NCBI GenBank assembly: GCA_964507325.1
Contig: CAZDQL010000051.1
Location: 1-47,017 of the forward strand
Reading direction: 5' to 3'
Origin: CAZDQL01 sp964507325
GTDB lineage: Bacteria > Planctomycetota > UBA1135 > GCA-002686595
DNA: 47,017 bases
In this document: positions 33,701 to 41,062 of the stretch, in pieces
Numbering within the stretch: position 1 is the stretch's first letter
Layout: each line of letters starts with the position of its first letter
Notes under the pieces: generated by a model
What the model was told of the DNA's origin: nothing
What the model saw: only the letters and a program-made list of their open reading frames with translations
Databases searched by the model: none
Made by a program: the position numbers and the translations under genes

Positions 33701-34864
33701 GCCGGCATCGAGATGGTCGCGCGAGAGGTAGGTACCCACGTGCAGGTGGGAGAAGTTCCCCGAAGGCCCCCGGCGCCCCACCAGTCCCACCGGTTGGCCG
33801 CGTGACAGGCGCGCTCCCGGTCGGACGTGGGGGAGGATGCTGTCCAGGTGGCCGTACTCGAACACGATCCCCCCTTCGTCCTCGAGAAGGATCGCCCCCT
33901 GGTCTTGCGAGACGTGGATCACCTCGCCGGCGACACAGCTCACCACCCGCTCACGCCCTTCGAAGGCGGCGAAGTCGATCCCGTAGTCGTGATGGAAGCG
34001 CTGCCCTTCGGGGTCCCCGTCCCGGTGCCCGAGGTGGACCGGCTCGTTGAAGGCCTGCATTCCCAGCGCGAAGAGTCGGTAGTGGGGCAGGGGGAAGACG
34101 AACTGCTCGGGATCCACGATCGGATCCGCGGCGTCCCAGACCGAAAGCTGCACGCGCTTGGGCAGGTCGATCCACCCGGAAGTCGTGTCGGCCTGGATCC
34201 GCAGTCCGTCGTGCACCGTGGGCATGACGTAGGGCGAGCAGACGAGCTCGAGCGGCGCGCCGTCCACGGCGACGCGCACGTCGGCGCGACGCGTCAAGCC
34301 GATCACGCTGTCCACTTCATCCCGCACGCGGAGCAGCTGGATCGTCCGTCGCTCTCCCGACGGGAGCTCGAACTCCGCCGACTCCCCTTCATCGAGGTAG
34401 AGGAACTCTTGATTCGAGTAGGAGATCCGCGCGGCATCCTCCCCGCCGATCGACTCGTCGGACCGCAGCACGGGCGTGGGCACCTCCTCGAGCGTGTGGA
34501 CGATCCCCTCGCGGAGGTGGAACGGTCCGCTGAAGTGGAGCAGCCCCTCCCTCCGCTCGACCCACTCGAAGGTGCTCGAGACGCGCCCGTCGGCGTGCTT
34601 GAACAGCAGTCGACCCTCGGCGTCCACCTCCCAGAAGGACTCGTTCGGGCTGCCGATCCCCTGGATGTTCCCGTCGGCGATCAGTCTCGCGACGCCGTTG
34701 AAGCCCGCGCCGGCGTCCGATCTCCACGAGAAGCGGAACTTCTTCCCCGCGAGCAGGGCCCGATCGAGCTCGACCTCCTGCTCGGCGACCTGGGCTCGAG
34801 CGGCATCCGACAGCAGGAGACAGGAGAGGATTGCGCAGAGCAGGGCAGTCGTCGCGATTCTCAT
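30725..34864 (-). CDS. Secreted M23 peptidase-PKD-PKD-GH36-like-discoidin fusion
   Basis: 1379 aa. GGAGG lies 8 nt before the ATG and a signal peptide is visible (1-24). After an N-terminal beta-rich region, residues of about 255-385 form an M23/LytM-like domain: RFHHDYGIDF (H291/H292, D297), EYGHLDS (H339) and SHLHVGT (H373, H375). The first metal-ligand His is displaced by one position relative to the usual HxxxD. Two PKD-like domains follow (about 410-495 and 505-595: YRWAFHDGTE, IRIEFGDGT). Residues of about 605-900 resemble a GH36/clan-D TIM barrel with MFKLDAVAGG (D736 as likely nucleophile) and LDVGNVDDGPF. A beta-rich domain and an F5/8 discoidin-like domain (about 1130-1260, RNLFDGDIETFF) end the protein. 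Roles inferred: cell-wall or glycopeptide recognition and glycan hydrolysis outside the cell. Confidence 0.75.
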   Translation of the reverse strand: MRIATTALLCAILSCLLLSDAARAQVAEQEVELDRALLAGKKFRFSWRSDAGAGFNGVARLIADGNIQGIGSPNESFWEVDAEGRLLFKHADGRVSSTFEWVERREGLLHFSGPFHLREGIVHTLEEVPTPVLRSDESIGGEDAARISYSNQEFLYLDEGESAEFELPSGERRTIQLLRVRDEVDSVIGLTRRADVRVAVDGAPLELVCSPYVMPTVHDGLRIQADTTSGWIDLPKRVQLSVWDAADPIVDPEQFVFPLPHYRLFALGMQAFNEPVHLGHRDGDPEGQRFHHDYGIDFAAFEGRERVVSCVAGEVIHVSQDQGAILLEDEGGIVFEYGHLDSILPHVRPGARLSRGQPVGLVGRRGPSGNFSHLHVGTYLSRDHLDAGRNNRALNLYPWMVAAYLAASEEGLLAVARPHHAVRTGERVFFDGRSSIARDAAIVSYRWAFHDGTEARGPVAEHSYDTPGQYPVALWVEDDWGHTDVDFCKVKVFSTEEPEAVIPALFVAYEPTRFVDVGQPVTFRLWPQGGDTPGRECGAIRIEFGDGTILDDCAPYDAIEHRFDDTGVHVVTVSTTFGDLPVTRKVDVVVRSVIPGADERTPSIAHFFDWINNQYEGTNEAHSLVNLAFFQWIRDEYGMELDIYSLDVGNVDDGPFTAGVGRLIPDHCGTLANREFAQQFPRGFGPPAEAAARFDCRLGIWLGPDGFGDTPEEEQARIDMLVELCRDHDFRMFKLDAVAGGLRSEKEDALARALRESRAYCPDLIVLNERIDLGRAEPYATTYLWEGAETYIDVFMSNDRAAPHHRAGAVARERVPGTSRLVEDHGVCFSSCLDFWEDDLVLQTFSRSLIMAPQYYGSPWLLRDDEFPRLARLCNLHRRHRDILVDGMELPEERYGPHAMVRGSGETRFLTLRNLTWETTRYRVELDASIGLTGDGAVEVRRLHPSERILGTFDGGSEVEVEVLPFRACLVMATTEGTSEIGLTGCDYEVENDLPGRPARVRLLGLPGTRSEIALHAGERDFDAARLDGVLLTGEELAAVRSGTALAVEFPGTPLTQDWHRKLGDLTPCDLPEDAEALYEATCFAADSNALEVRCLDRAGPSRIPQVHWARHAFFTQPMFTNRGIRDRNLFDGDIETFFIARREGGALRVDFGEPLALDEIVIRIRDREEHDLNPALHTFADDSLAEVSADLKSWKPVGSWSGKGTIAGARLDGEQPVRYLRVRGAPRRIAEVEGYAAGQLVTRHAWRASNLFAPYSANPAVRAWSLSVTLDEVPPNAYLAVPIHGRHGDEGAWAAMRVDGRLVGAPDRSVSFPSNTWEYKNVESESDYTYYFPLEPEMAGARVDLVVLGLEGGGTEVRPEAWLTAYPNPYVSRELILE

Positions 34865-34916
34865 GACAGACCTCCGCAGCGGTGATTCCGTGAGGAGCGC
34901 GTCGATCAGGCCCGCG

Positions 34917-36461
34917 CTAGGCCGGTTTCAGTTCCAGCTCCACCGCGGAGACCGAGGCGGGCGGGAACGTCCACTCCGGGTTGTCGGGGAGCTTCTCTTG
35001 CTTGGGATGGGTGTGCTCGGGACGGTGCTCGAAGACCTCGAACTCCGGATCGGGATCGAACCAGAACACGCGTCCTCCGGCGATCTCCCGCCCCTGCACG
35101 TCGAAGTCCGCAGCCACGGAGCGCGTGCGGGTCGTGTTGACCACGTGCAGGAAGACGCGGTCGCCGGTGCGGCTGGCGGTGACGTCGAGATCCTCCGGGA
35201 CGTCCCCCACGTCGACGGCCTGCTCTCCGCCGTGCTTGTGGTACAGGCTCATCACCATGGCCACCGGCATCATGAAGGACTTGCCGCGCGGCGTGGGGAT
35301 CATGACGGCGTTGTTCTGCCAGCGCGTGCCGGCGAAGTCGGCCAAGGTCGCGATCTTCAGCACGTCGCCGTTCCGCTCGTGCAGGTTCAGGAGCCTTGCG
35401 TTGACCACGCCAGCGGCCCAGGTGGAGAGGACCTCGTTGCGGTTGCGCCCGTGCAGGAAGAAGTGGCACTCCGTCAATGCCAGCGGAATCCCGTACGGCG
35501 CCACCCGCCTGCGCATGTCGCCGAGCTTGGCCTCCTGGCCTTGCAGCGCCTTCATCAGGTAGGCCCAGGTCCTGTCCGGGTCGTTGCGGTACTCGATCCC
35601 GTGCAGGGGCGACCCCTCGCCCCCGGCGTCGAATCCGTTGTGGTAGGCCAGGTACTGCACGTGCTCGCCGGCGATCTCGGCCATCGGCTCGGCCCAGTCC
35701 CCCTCGCCCCAGGCGATGAATTCCAGGCTGGGATCGACGCGCCGCATCGTCTCGGCGTACTCCACCGTCTTGCGCGCGGCGGTCTCGGCGTCGAATCCGT
35801 CGCTGCCGTAGGAGGTCTCGTTGCCGATCTGCCAGAGCTTGACGCCGTAGGGGTCGCGGTGACCGTGGGCGATGCGCTCGTCGTTCGCGGGGTTGTTGCA
35901 GTAGTCGACCCAGGCGGCCGCCTCCTGCGCGCTGCCCAGACGGACCTGACCCTTGGCGTTGGTGGCCCAGAAGTCGCGTCCGTCCGAGTCGAAGTTGACC
36001 GTGATCAGGGGATCGGCGCCGACCTTCCGGCAGAAGTCCACGAACTCGTGCGTGCCGACCTGGTTGTTGTAGATGCCGCCCCAGAGGAGGTTGTACATCG
36101 GCGGGCGCTTCTCGATCGGCCCGACCCCCTCCCTCCACTTGTAGTAGGAGCAGAAGCACCCGCCCCAGCGCATGAGCGCGGGGGAGAGGACCTGCGTGAC
36201 CTCGACCAGGTCCTCGCGCCAGCAATCGCGCATGAAATCCCAGCCCGCGTCCACCGAGGCGTCCGTGGTGCCCAGCGGCTCCATGAACTGCATGTAGAGG
36301 TAGGGGGAGAGCGCGAAGCGCGGCGTCGGATCGATCCGCATGCGACCGGCCGCGGGGCGCTTCGGCCGGGCCGGGACGGACGCGCCCGCCAGGGACACGG
36401 CCGCGCAACCGGCGCCCAGGGTCTTCAGGAATCCGCGGCGGTCGCACTGTGAGCTCTTCAT
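34917..36461 (-). CDS. GH51-like alpha-L-arabinofuranosidase with Tat leader
   Basis: 514 aa. AGGAAGG precedes the ATG. The leader CDRRGFLKTLGAGCAAVSLA is a twin-arginine signal, so the folded protein is exported. The TIM barrel shows family features: SPALMRWGGCFCSYYKW, then WQIGNETSYG with the acid/base Glu at E215, and LALTECHFF with the nucleophile at E331. A C-terminal beta-sandwich ends the protein. Length is as expected for GH51. It would remove arabinofuranosyl side chains from plant or algal polysaccharide. The GH36-like fusion gene follows after 52 nt on the same strand, so the two probably form one transcript. It is divergent from the heparinase-type lyase. Confidence 0.82.
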   Translation of the reverse strand: MKSSQCDRRGFLKTLGAGCAAVSLAGASVPARPKRPAAGRMRIDPTPRFALSPYLYMQFMEPLGTTDASVDAGWDFMRDCWREDLVEVTQVLSPALMRWGGCFCSYYKWREGVGPIEKRPPMYNLLWGGIYNNQVGTHEFVDFCRKVGADPLITVNFDSDGRDFWATNAKGQVRLGSAQEAAAWVDYCNNPANDERIAHGHRDPYGVKLWQIGNETSYGSDGFDAETAARKTVEYAETMRRVDPSLEFIAWGEGDWAEPMAEIAGEHVQYLAYHNGFDAGGEGSPLHGIEYRNDPDRTWAYLMKALQGQEAKLGDMRRRVAPYGIPLALTECHFFLHGRNRNEVLSTWAAGVVNARLLNLHERNGDVLKIATLADFAGTRWQNNAVMIPTPRGKSFMMPVAMVMSLYHKHGGEQAVDVGDVPEDLDVTASRTGDRVFLHVVNTTRTRSVAADFDVQGREIAGGRVFWFDPDPEFEVFEHRPEHTHPKQEKLPDNPEWTFPPASVSAVELELKPA

Positions 36462-36551
36462 GGTCCTTCCTCGGCTCGAGCGGGTTTTCGGCTCGGATGT
36501 CCCTGCGCAACGCGCCGGGGCCCGGGTGCGGCGTGCGCGACGGGGGATCGC

Positions 36552-36573
36552 ACGGGAGAGATCCTACTCCCGT
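36552..36573 (-). promoter_or_regulatory. Dyad enclosing a -10 box, candidate repressor site
   Basis: ACGGGAG (36552-36558) and CTCCCGT (36567-36573) are a perfect 7-bp inverted repeat with an 8-nt spacer. Read on the minus strand the spacer is TAGGATCT, so a TAnnnT -10 (36561-36566) sits inside the dyad. It is about 90 nt before the ATG of the arabinofuranosidase gene. A protein bound here would block that promoter. Confidence 0.4.
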
Positions 36574-36613
36574 TCGGTTCCTTTGCGTCGCTCAGGAATG
36601 CGGCGCAACCGTC

Positions 36614-36629
36614 TTCGTGCAAACACGAA
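36614..36629. promoter_or_regulatory. 16-bp palindrome, candidate operator
   Basis: TTCGTG-CAAA-CACGAA is a perfect 6-bp inverted repeat with 4-nt spacer. It lies between the two outward promoters of the locus, about 50 nt upstream of the minus-strand -10 box. Size and symmetry suit a dimeric helix-turn-helix regulator. Confidence 0.4.
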
Positions 36630-36672
36630 TCACATCGCGCTGGACGTGTCCTGAGGAGGAGAGCTGGGGACC

Positions 36673-36701
36673 TGGAGCAAGTGGCTGGACTCGCATAGAA
36701 T
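36673..36701 (+). promoter_or_regulatory. Candidate promoter of the heparinase-type lyase
   Basis: TGGAGC (36673-36678), 17 nt, TAGAAT (36696-36701). The -10 matches five of six consensus bases but the -35 is weak, so activation may be needed. The leader to the GTG at 36782 is about 75 nt. Confidence 0.33.
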
Positions 36702-36781
36702 GCGCAACAGGTTTCGGGGGCACGTCACGTCAGCGGCAGGGGTCTGCCGGTGGCGGGCGAGCAACGCAGGGAGGTCGGCCC

Positions 36782-39115
36782 GTGACGGTTCTTCGACGAC
36801 TCATCGCACCGAGCCTCGTCGCTCTCACCCTGCCCTTGGCGGCCGCGCGCGCAGGCGATCCTCCCGACGAGCGACCGGCGGCGCCCGGGGAGTGGGGCTT
36901 CCGACCCGCGGATGGGGCGGAGGTGGCGTGCACTCCACCCTCCTTCTCGTGGCGGCCCCAGAAGGGGGCGGTCGCCTACGAGCTGGAGGTCGCGAGCGAC
37001 GAGGACTTCTCGACGGTGGAGTACCGGGCGCGGGAGGTGACCTGGAACGTCCACCGTCCCACGCGTCCCTTGGTCCCCGGAACGTGGAGTTGGCGCTTCC
37101 GCGCCGTGGACGGAGAGGGCGAGGCCTCGGCCTGGAGCTCGACGCGCACCTTCGTCGTCCCCGCGGGAGCGGCCCAGTTCGTCCTGCCGCCGCGGGAGGA
37201 GCTCCTGGCTCGCATCCCCGAGGCGCACCCCCGGCTCTTCCTGCGTCCCGAGGACCTCTCCGCCCTGCGCGAGCAGGCCGGCGGGGAGCTCCGCGCCGAG
37301 TACCAGAAGCTCGAGCGGCGCTGCGACGAGCTGCTCGCATCTCCTCCGCCGACCGCGGAGCCGGAGCGCTACCCCGAGGGCACCGTCCGCGGCAGCGACC
37401 CGTGGCGCAAGATCTGGTGGGGCAATCGGACCTACACCATCCGCCTGCTCGACGGCGCCGCCACCCTGGCCTTCGCCTGGCGGCTCGGCGGGCGGGAGGA
37501 GTACGGCGAGCTCGCCCGGCGGCTGCTGCTCGAGGCGGCCACGTGGGATCCGCAGGGGGCGACGGGCTACCGCTACAACGACGAAGCGGGGATGCCCTAC
37601 GCCTACCACTTCAGCCGCACGTACACCTTCGTGCATCCCCTGCTCAGCGAGGAGGAGCGCGCGACTTGCCGTAGGGTGATGCTCATCCGCGGACGCGAGA
37701 TGTACGCGCACCTCTGCCCGCGGCACCTGTGGCGGCCGTACTCGAGCCACTCGAACCGGGCCTGGCACTTCCTCGGCGAGGTGGGCATCGCCTTCCACGC
37801 AGAGCTCCCGGAGGCGGACGACTGGGTCTGGTTCGCGGCCAACGTCTTCGCCAACGTCTATCCGGTGTGGTCCGACTCGCAGGGGGGCTGGCACGAGGGG
37901 ATCGCCTACTGGCGCAGCTACCTCGGCCGGTTCACCTGGTGGGCGGACGTGCAGCGGGCGGCGCTCGGGCTCGACGCCTACCGGCTGCCCTTCTTCTCGC
38001 GCGCGGGGGACTTTGCCCTCTACACGATGCCCCCGGGCACCTGCGGGGGAGGCTTCGGCGACCTGACCGCCAGGCAGAAGGCGTCGGGCAATCGCGCCCT
38101 GATGACGGTGCTCGCCGCCCAGGCGCGCAACCCCCACTGGCAGTGGTACGTCGAAGCGCTCGGCGGGCCCGACTGGGGCGGGGGGTACGTGGGCTTCCTG
38201 CGACAGGCCGCCTCGACCGTCGAGGCGCGGGCGCCGGCGGAGCTGCCGACGTCGCGCTGCTTCCGCGGCACCGGGCTCGCGGTGCTCCAGTCGACCCTGG
38301 AGGACGCCGCGCAGAACGTCGAGCTGCTCTTCAAGTCGAGCCCCTTCGGGACGCAGAGCCACGGCTACGAGTCGCAGAACTCGTTCCTGCTCTACGCCTT
38401 CGGCGAGCGGCTCCTGATCCGCACCGGCTACCGCGACAGCTACGGCTCGGAGCACCACAAGGAGTGGATGTGGCGCACGAAGTCGACCAACTGCATCACC
38501 GTCGGCGGCCGGGGCCAGACGCGCCACTCTGCGGAGGCGCGCGGCGAGATCACCGCCTTCCACACCCAGCCCGGGCTGCACTACGTCGAGGGAGAGGCGG
38601 CTGAGGCCTACGGGGGGGCGCTCGAGAGCTTCCGCCGCGGCATCCTCTTCCTCGAGCCGGACCTGATCGTGATCCACGATCGCCTGCGCGCCGGGGAGCC
38701 CTCGACCTTCGAGTGGCTGCTGCACGCGCCCACGGCCTTCGCGGAGCCGGCACCCGGCGAGGTGGTCGTCCAGAGCGGCGGGGCCGCGTGCCGCGTGCAG
38801 TTCCTCATTCCCGCGCAGCTCTCGATCGAGCAGACGGATCGCTTCGATCCGCCGCCTCGCGAGCGCATCCAGCTCGTCGAGCACCACCTGCGCGCCGCGA
38901 CTCCAGAGCCGCGTCGGGAGGTCGCATTCCTGACCGTGATCCGCCCCTACCGGGCGAGCACCACTCCACCCGGCCCTGCTCGCCTCGAAGCGCGGGAGGG
39001 CGGCTGGCGCCTCGTTGCACCGGTGGGCGAGTCGTCGGTGACGATCGACGTCGACGCGGAGGGTGTGTTCTCGCTTCCGGGCTGGGAGTCCACGTCGGCG
39101 CGCTTCGAGCGCTGA
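36782..39115 (+). CDS. Heparinase II/III-family polysaccharide lyase (DUF4962-like N-terminus)
   Basis: 777 aa from a GTG with GGGAGG 7 nt upstream and a signal peptide (TVLRRLIAPSLVALTLPLAA). Residues of about 30-125 form a fibronectin-III-like domain (YELEVASDEDFSTVEY, GTWSWRFRAVDG). An alpha/alpha-toroid follows (about 140-490), with HPRLFLRPEDL, SSHSNRAWH (H323, N325) and GWHEGIAYWRSY. The C-terminal beta-sandwich holds the family motif SHGYESQNSFLLYAFGE (H527, Y529). These residues are where heparinase II/III and alginate lyases place catalytic His/Asn/Tyr. A uronic-acid polysaccharide is the likely substrate; which one cannot be told. An esterase starts 8 nt later. Confidence 0.82.
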   Translation: MTVLRRLIAPSLVALTLPLAAARAGDPPDERPAAPGEWGFRPADGAEVACTPPSFSWRPQKGAVAYELEVASDEDFSTVEYRAREVTWNVHRPTRPLVPGTWSWRFRAVDGEGEASAWSSTRTFVVPAGAAQFVLPPREELLARIPEAHPRLFLRPEDLSALREQAGGELRAEYQKLERRCDELLASPPPTAEPERYPEGTVRGSDPWRKIWWGNRTYTIRLLDGAATLAFAWRLGGREEYGELARRLLLEAATWDPQGATGYRYNDEAGMPYAYHFSRTYTFVHPLLSEEERATCRRVMLIRGREMYAHLCPRHLWRPYSSHSNRAWHFLGEVGIAFHAELPEADDWVWFAANVFANVYPVWSDSQGGWHEGIAYWRSYLGRFTWWADVQRAALGLDAYRLPFFSRAGDFALYTMPPGTCGGGFGDLTARQKASGNRALMTVLAAQARNPHWQWYVEALGGPDWGGGYVGFLRQAASTVEARAPAELPTSRCFRGTGLAVLQSTLEDAAQNVELLFKSSPFGTQSHGYESQNSFLLYAFGERLLIRTGYRDSYGSEHHKEWMWRTKSTNCITVGGRGQTRHSAEARGEITAFHTQPGLHYVEGEAAEAYGGALESFRRGILFLEPDLIVIHDRLRAGEPSTFEWLLHAPTAFAEPAPGEVVVQSGGAACRVQFLIPAQLSIEQTDRFDPPPRERIQLVEHHLRAATPEPRREVAFLTVIRPYRASTTPPGPARLEAREGGWRLVAPVGESSVTIDVDAEGVFSLPGWESTSARFER

Positions 39116-39123
39116 GGCCTATC

Positions 39124-41010
39124 ATGCTCCCCGTCCTCCTTCTCGCCGTCGCGGCCCAGGACCCGCTCCAGGTCCTCGAAGACGACGCCTACGTCCCGCC
39201 CTACCAGTTCCTCGTCGAAGAGGCGCGACAGCTACGGGAGCACCACGCCGCCCTCGCGGCGCGGAGCAGGACTCCGCACGGCGCGCGCGCGCGGCAGGCA
39301 GCGAAGCGAGTCACCTACGAGGCGCTGCTCGGGCCGCTGCCGGAGCGCACTCCGCTCGAGACGACCGTCGTCGGCGTGCTGCAGGCCGACGGCTACCGCG
39401 TCGAACGGCTGCACTTCCAGAGCCGGCCCGGGCACCACGTCACCGCGAACCTGTACGTCCCCGAAGGCCCCGGCCCCTTCCCCGGCGTCGCCGTTCCGTG
39501 CGGCCACTCGAGCAACGGCAAGGCCACCGAGTCCTACCAGCGCGCCTGCGCGCTGCTCGCCACCAACGGCCTGATGGCCCTGATCTACGACCCGGTGGGC
39601 CAGGGAGAGCGTCACCAGATCGACCTCGATCGCCACGGGACCACCGAGCACGAGCTGACCAACGCGGCGGGCCTGCTCTTGGGAGAGCCGCTCGCCAAGC
39701 ACGAGCTCTGGGACGGGATGCGCGCCATCGACGTCCTGCTCGAGCGCGGGGCGACGAAGATCGGAGTGGCCGGGAACTCGGGCGGAGGGACGCAGACCGT
39801 CTTCCTCACCGCCTTCGACGAGCGCGTCGCCGCCGCCACGCCGTCGTGCTACGTGATGGAGCACCTGCGCCTCTTCGAGACGATCGGACCCCAGGACGGG
39901 TGCCAGTGGATCCCCGGCGAGGGAGCGCACGGGCTCGACCACGCGGACTACCTGGCGCTCTTCGCGCCGAAGCCGATGCGCGTGCTCGCAGCGGAACAGG
40001 ACTTCTTCGAGTTCGCTTCCACCAGACGAGCCGTACAGAAGGCCTCGCGGACCTGGGTGGCGCTGGGAGCGTCCGAGCGTATCGACCTGGTCTCCACCGA
40101 CGACCGGCACGGCTGGAGCCGACCCTTGCGCGAGGGCTGTGCGAGCTGGATGACGCGCTGGCTCCTGGAGCGCGAGGCGCCGGTGGTCGAGGGGGACCTG
40201 ACCCTCTTCACCGACGCCGAGCTGCAGGTCACCGAGACCGGACAGGTGCGCAGCGCGTTCGAGGGCGAACGCACCCTCGTCGACCTGTGGCACGAGCGCC
40301 TCGGCGAGCTGCGGGGCGCCCGTCCGGCGCTCACGCGCCAGCTCGTGGATGCCGCGATCGGATGCCGGAAGGAGTTCATCTTCGACCAGGAGGCGGGCCT
40401 GCGCGAGCTGGACGGGGTGCGCCTCATCCGGCACGAAGTGCGCTGGTACGGCGAGGACGGCGGGGCGCCGATGCCCGCCCTGGAGCTGCGGCCCGGATTG
40501 AACGCCACCGGTGCGCTGACGGTCGTGCTGCACGAGGACGGCAAAGCGGCCGACCTCGACCTGCTCCTCGAGCGGGCCCGCGCGGGGCAGCGCGTGTTCG
40601 CCATCGACCTGTGGGGCTTCGGCGAGCTCGAGGACCGCGACGTGGGGGGCAAGTACAGAAACCCCGATCACCGCCTGGCCGTGCTCGCGCTCCACAACGG
40701 CGGGAGTCTCCTGGGGCGCCGCGTCGGTCAGTTCCTGAGCTGGCTGGACTTGATCGCACAAGGCCGGGACGACGTGGAGCTGATCGCCATCGGCCGCACG
40801 GGCGTCACCGCGCTGCACGCTGCCTTCCTGGAGTCCTACCGCTTCCCCCGCGTTGAGCTGCGCGGCACGCTCGGCACCTGGGAGGAGGTCCTCGCCGACC
40901 CCGCCGCACCCGGCCGCCTCGGCAATGTGGTCCCCGGCGTCCTCGCCCTCTACGACCTGCCCGATCTGGAGGCCGCGTTGGGGGAGAAGGTCGTGCGGAC
41001 GGCTCGCTGA
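39124..41010 (+). CDS. Large secreted alpha/beta-hydrolase, acetyl-xylan-esterase-like
   Basis: 628 aa from the ATG at 39124, where a short signal peptide starts (MLPVLLLAVAAQ). GAGG precedes it. The first alpha/beta-hydrolase domain (about 65-360) has HVTANLYVPEG, GHSSNGK, a GNSGGG nucleophile elbow (S219) and H329 in STDDRHGWS. The general acid may be in LAAEQDFFEF. The second half (about 400-628) looks like another alpha/beta-hydrolase fold (LDLLLERARAGQRVFAIDLW), but the elbow reads GRTGV, with no serine. Such double-domain esterases are common in planctomycete polysaccharide loci. Removal of acetyl or methyl-ester groups from the substrate of the lyase is inferred from cotranscription. 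Confidence 0.75.
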   Translation: MLPVLLLAVAAQDPLQVLEDDAYVPPYQFLVEEARQLREHHAALAARSRTPHGARARQAAKRVTYEALLGPLPERTPLETTVVGVLQADGYRVERLHFQSRPGHHVTANLYVPEGPGPFPGVAVPCGHSSNGKATESYQRACALLATNGLMALIYDPVGQGERHQIDLDRHGTTEHELTNAAGLLLGEPLAKHELWDGMRAIDVLLERGATKIGVAGNSGGGTQTVFLTAFDERVAAATPSCYVMEHLRLFETIGPQDGCQWIPGEGAHGLDHADYLALFAPKPMRVLAAEQDFFEFASTRRAVQKASRTWVALGASERIDLVSTDDRHGWSRPLREGCASWMTRWLLEREAPVVEGDLTLFTDAELQVTETGQVRSAFEGERTLVDLWHERLGELRGARPALTRQLVDAAIGCRKEFIFDQEAGLRELDGVRLIRHEVRWYGEDGGAPMPALELRPGLNATGALTVVLHEDGKAADLDLLLERARAGQRVFAIDLWGFGELEDRDVGGKYRNPDHRLAVLALHNGGSLLGRRVGQFLSWLDLIAQGRDDVELIAIGRTGVTALHAAFLESYRFPRVELRGTLGTWEEVLADPAAPGRLGNVVPGVLALYDLPDLEAALGEKVVRTAR

Positions 41011-41062
41011 ATCATCCCTGCGCCCCCCGGCTGCGCTCTCGTCGCGCGAATGACGCAGTCCG

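Larger units (their letters stand above)
36462..36781. other. Divergent control region of the polysaccharide locus
   Basis: This 320-bp region carries no convincing gene. It contains two perfect dyads (36552-36573 and 36614-36629), a TAGGAT box on the minus strand inside the first dyad, and a TAGAAT box on the plus strand (36696-36701). The right end carries GGGAGG, the ribosome site of the lyase gene. Confidence 0.5.
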
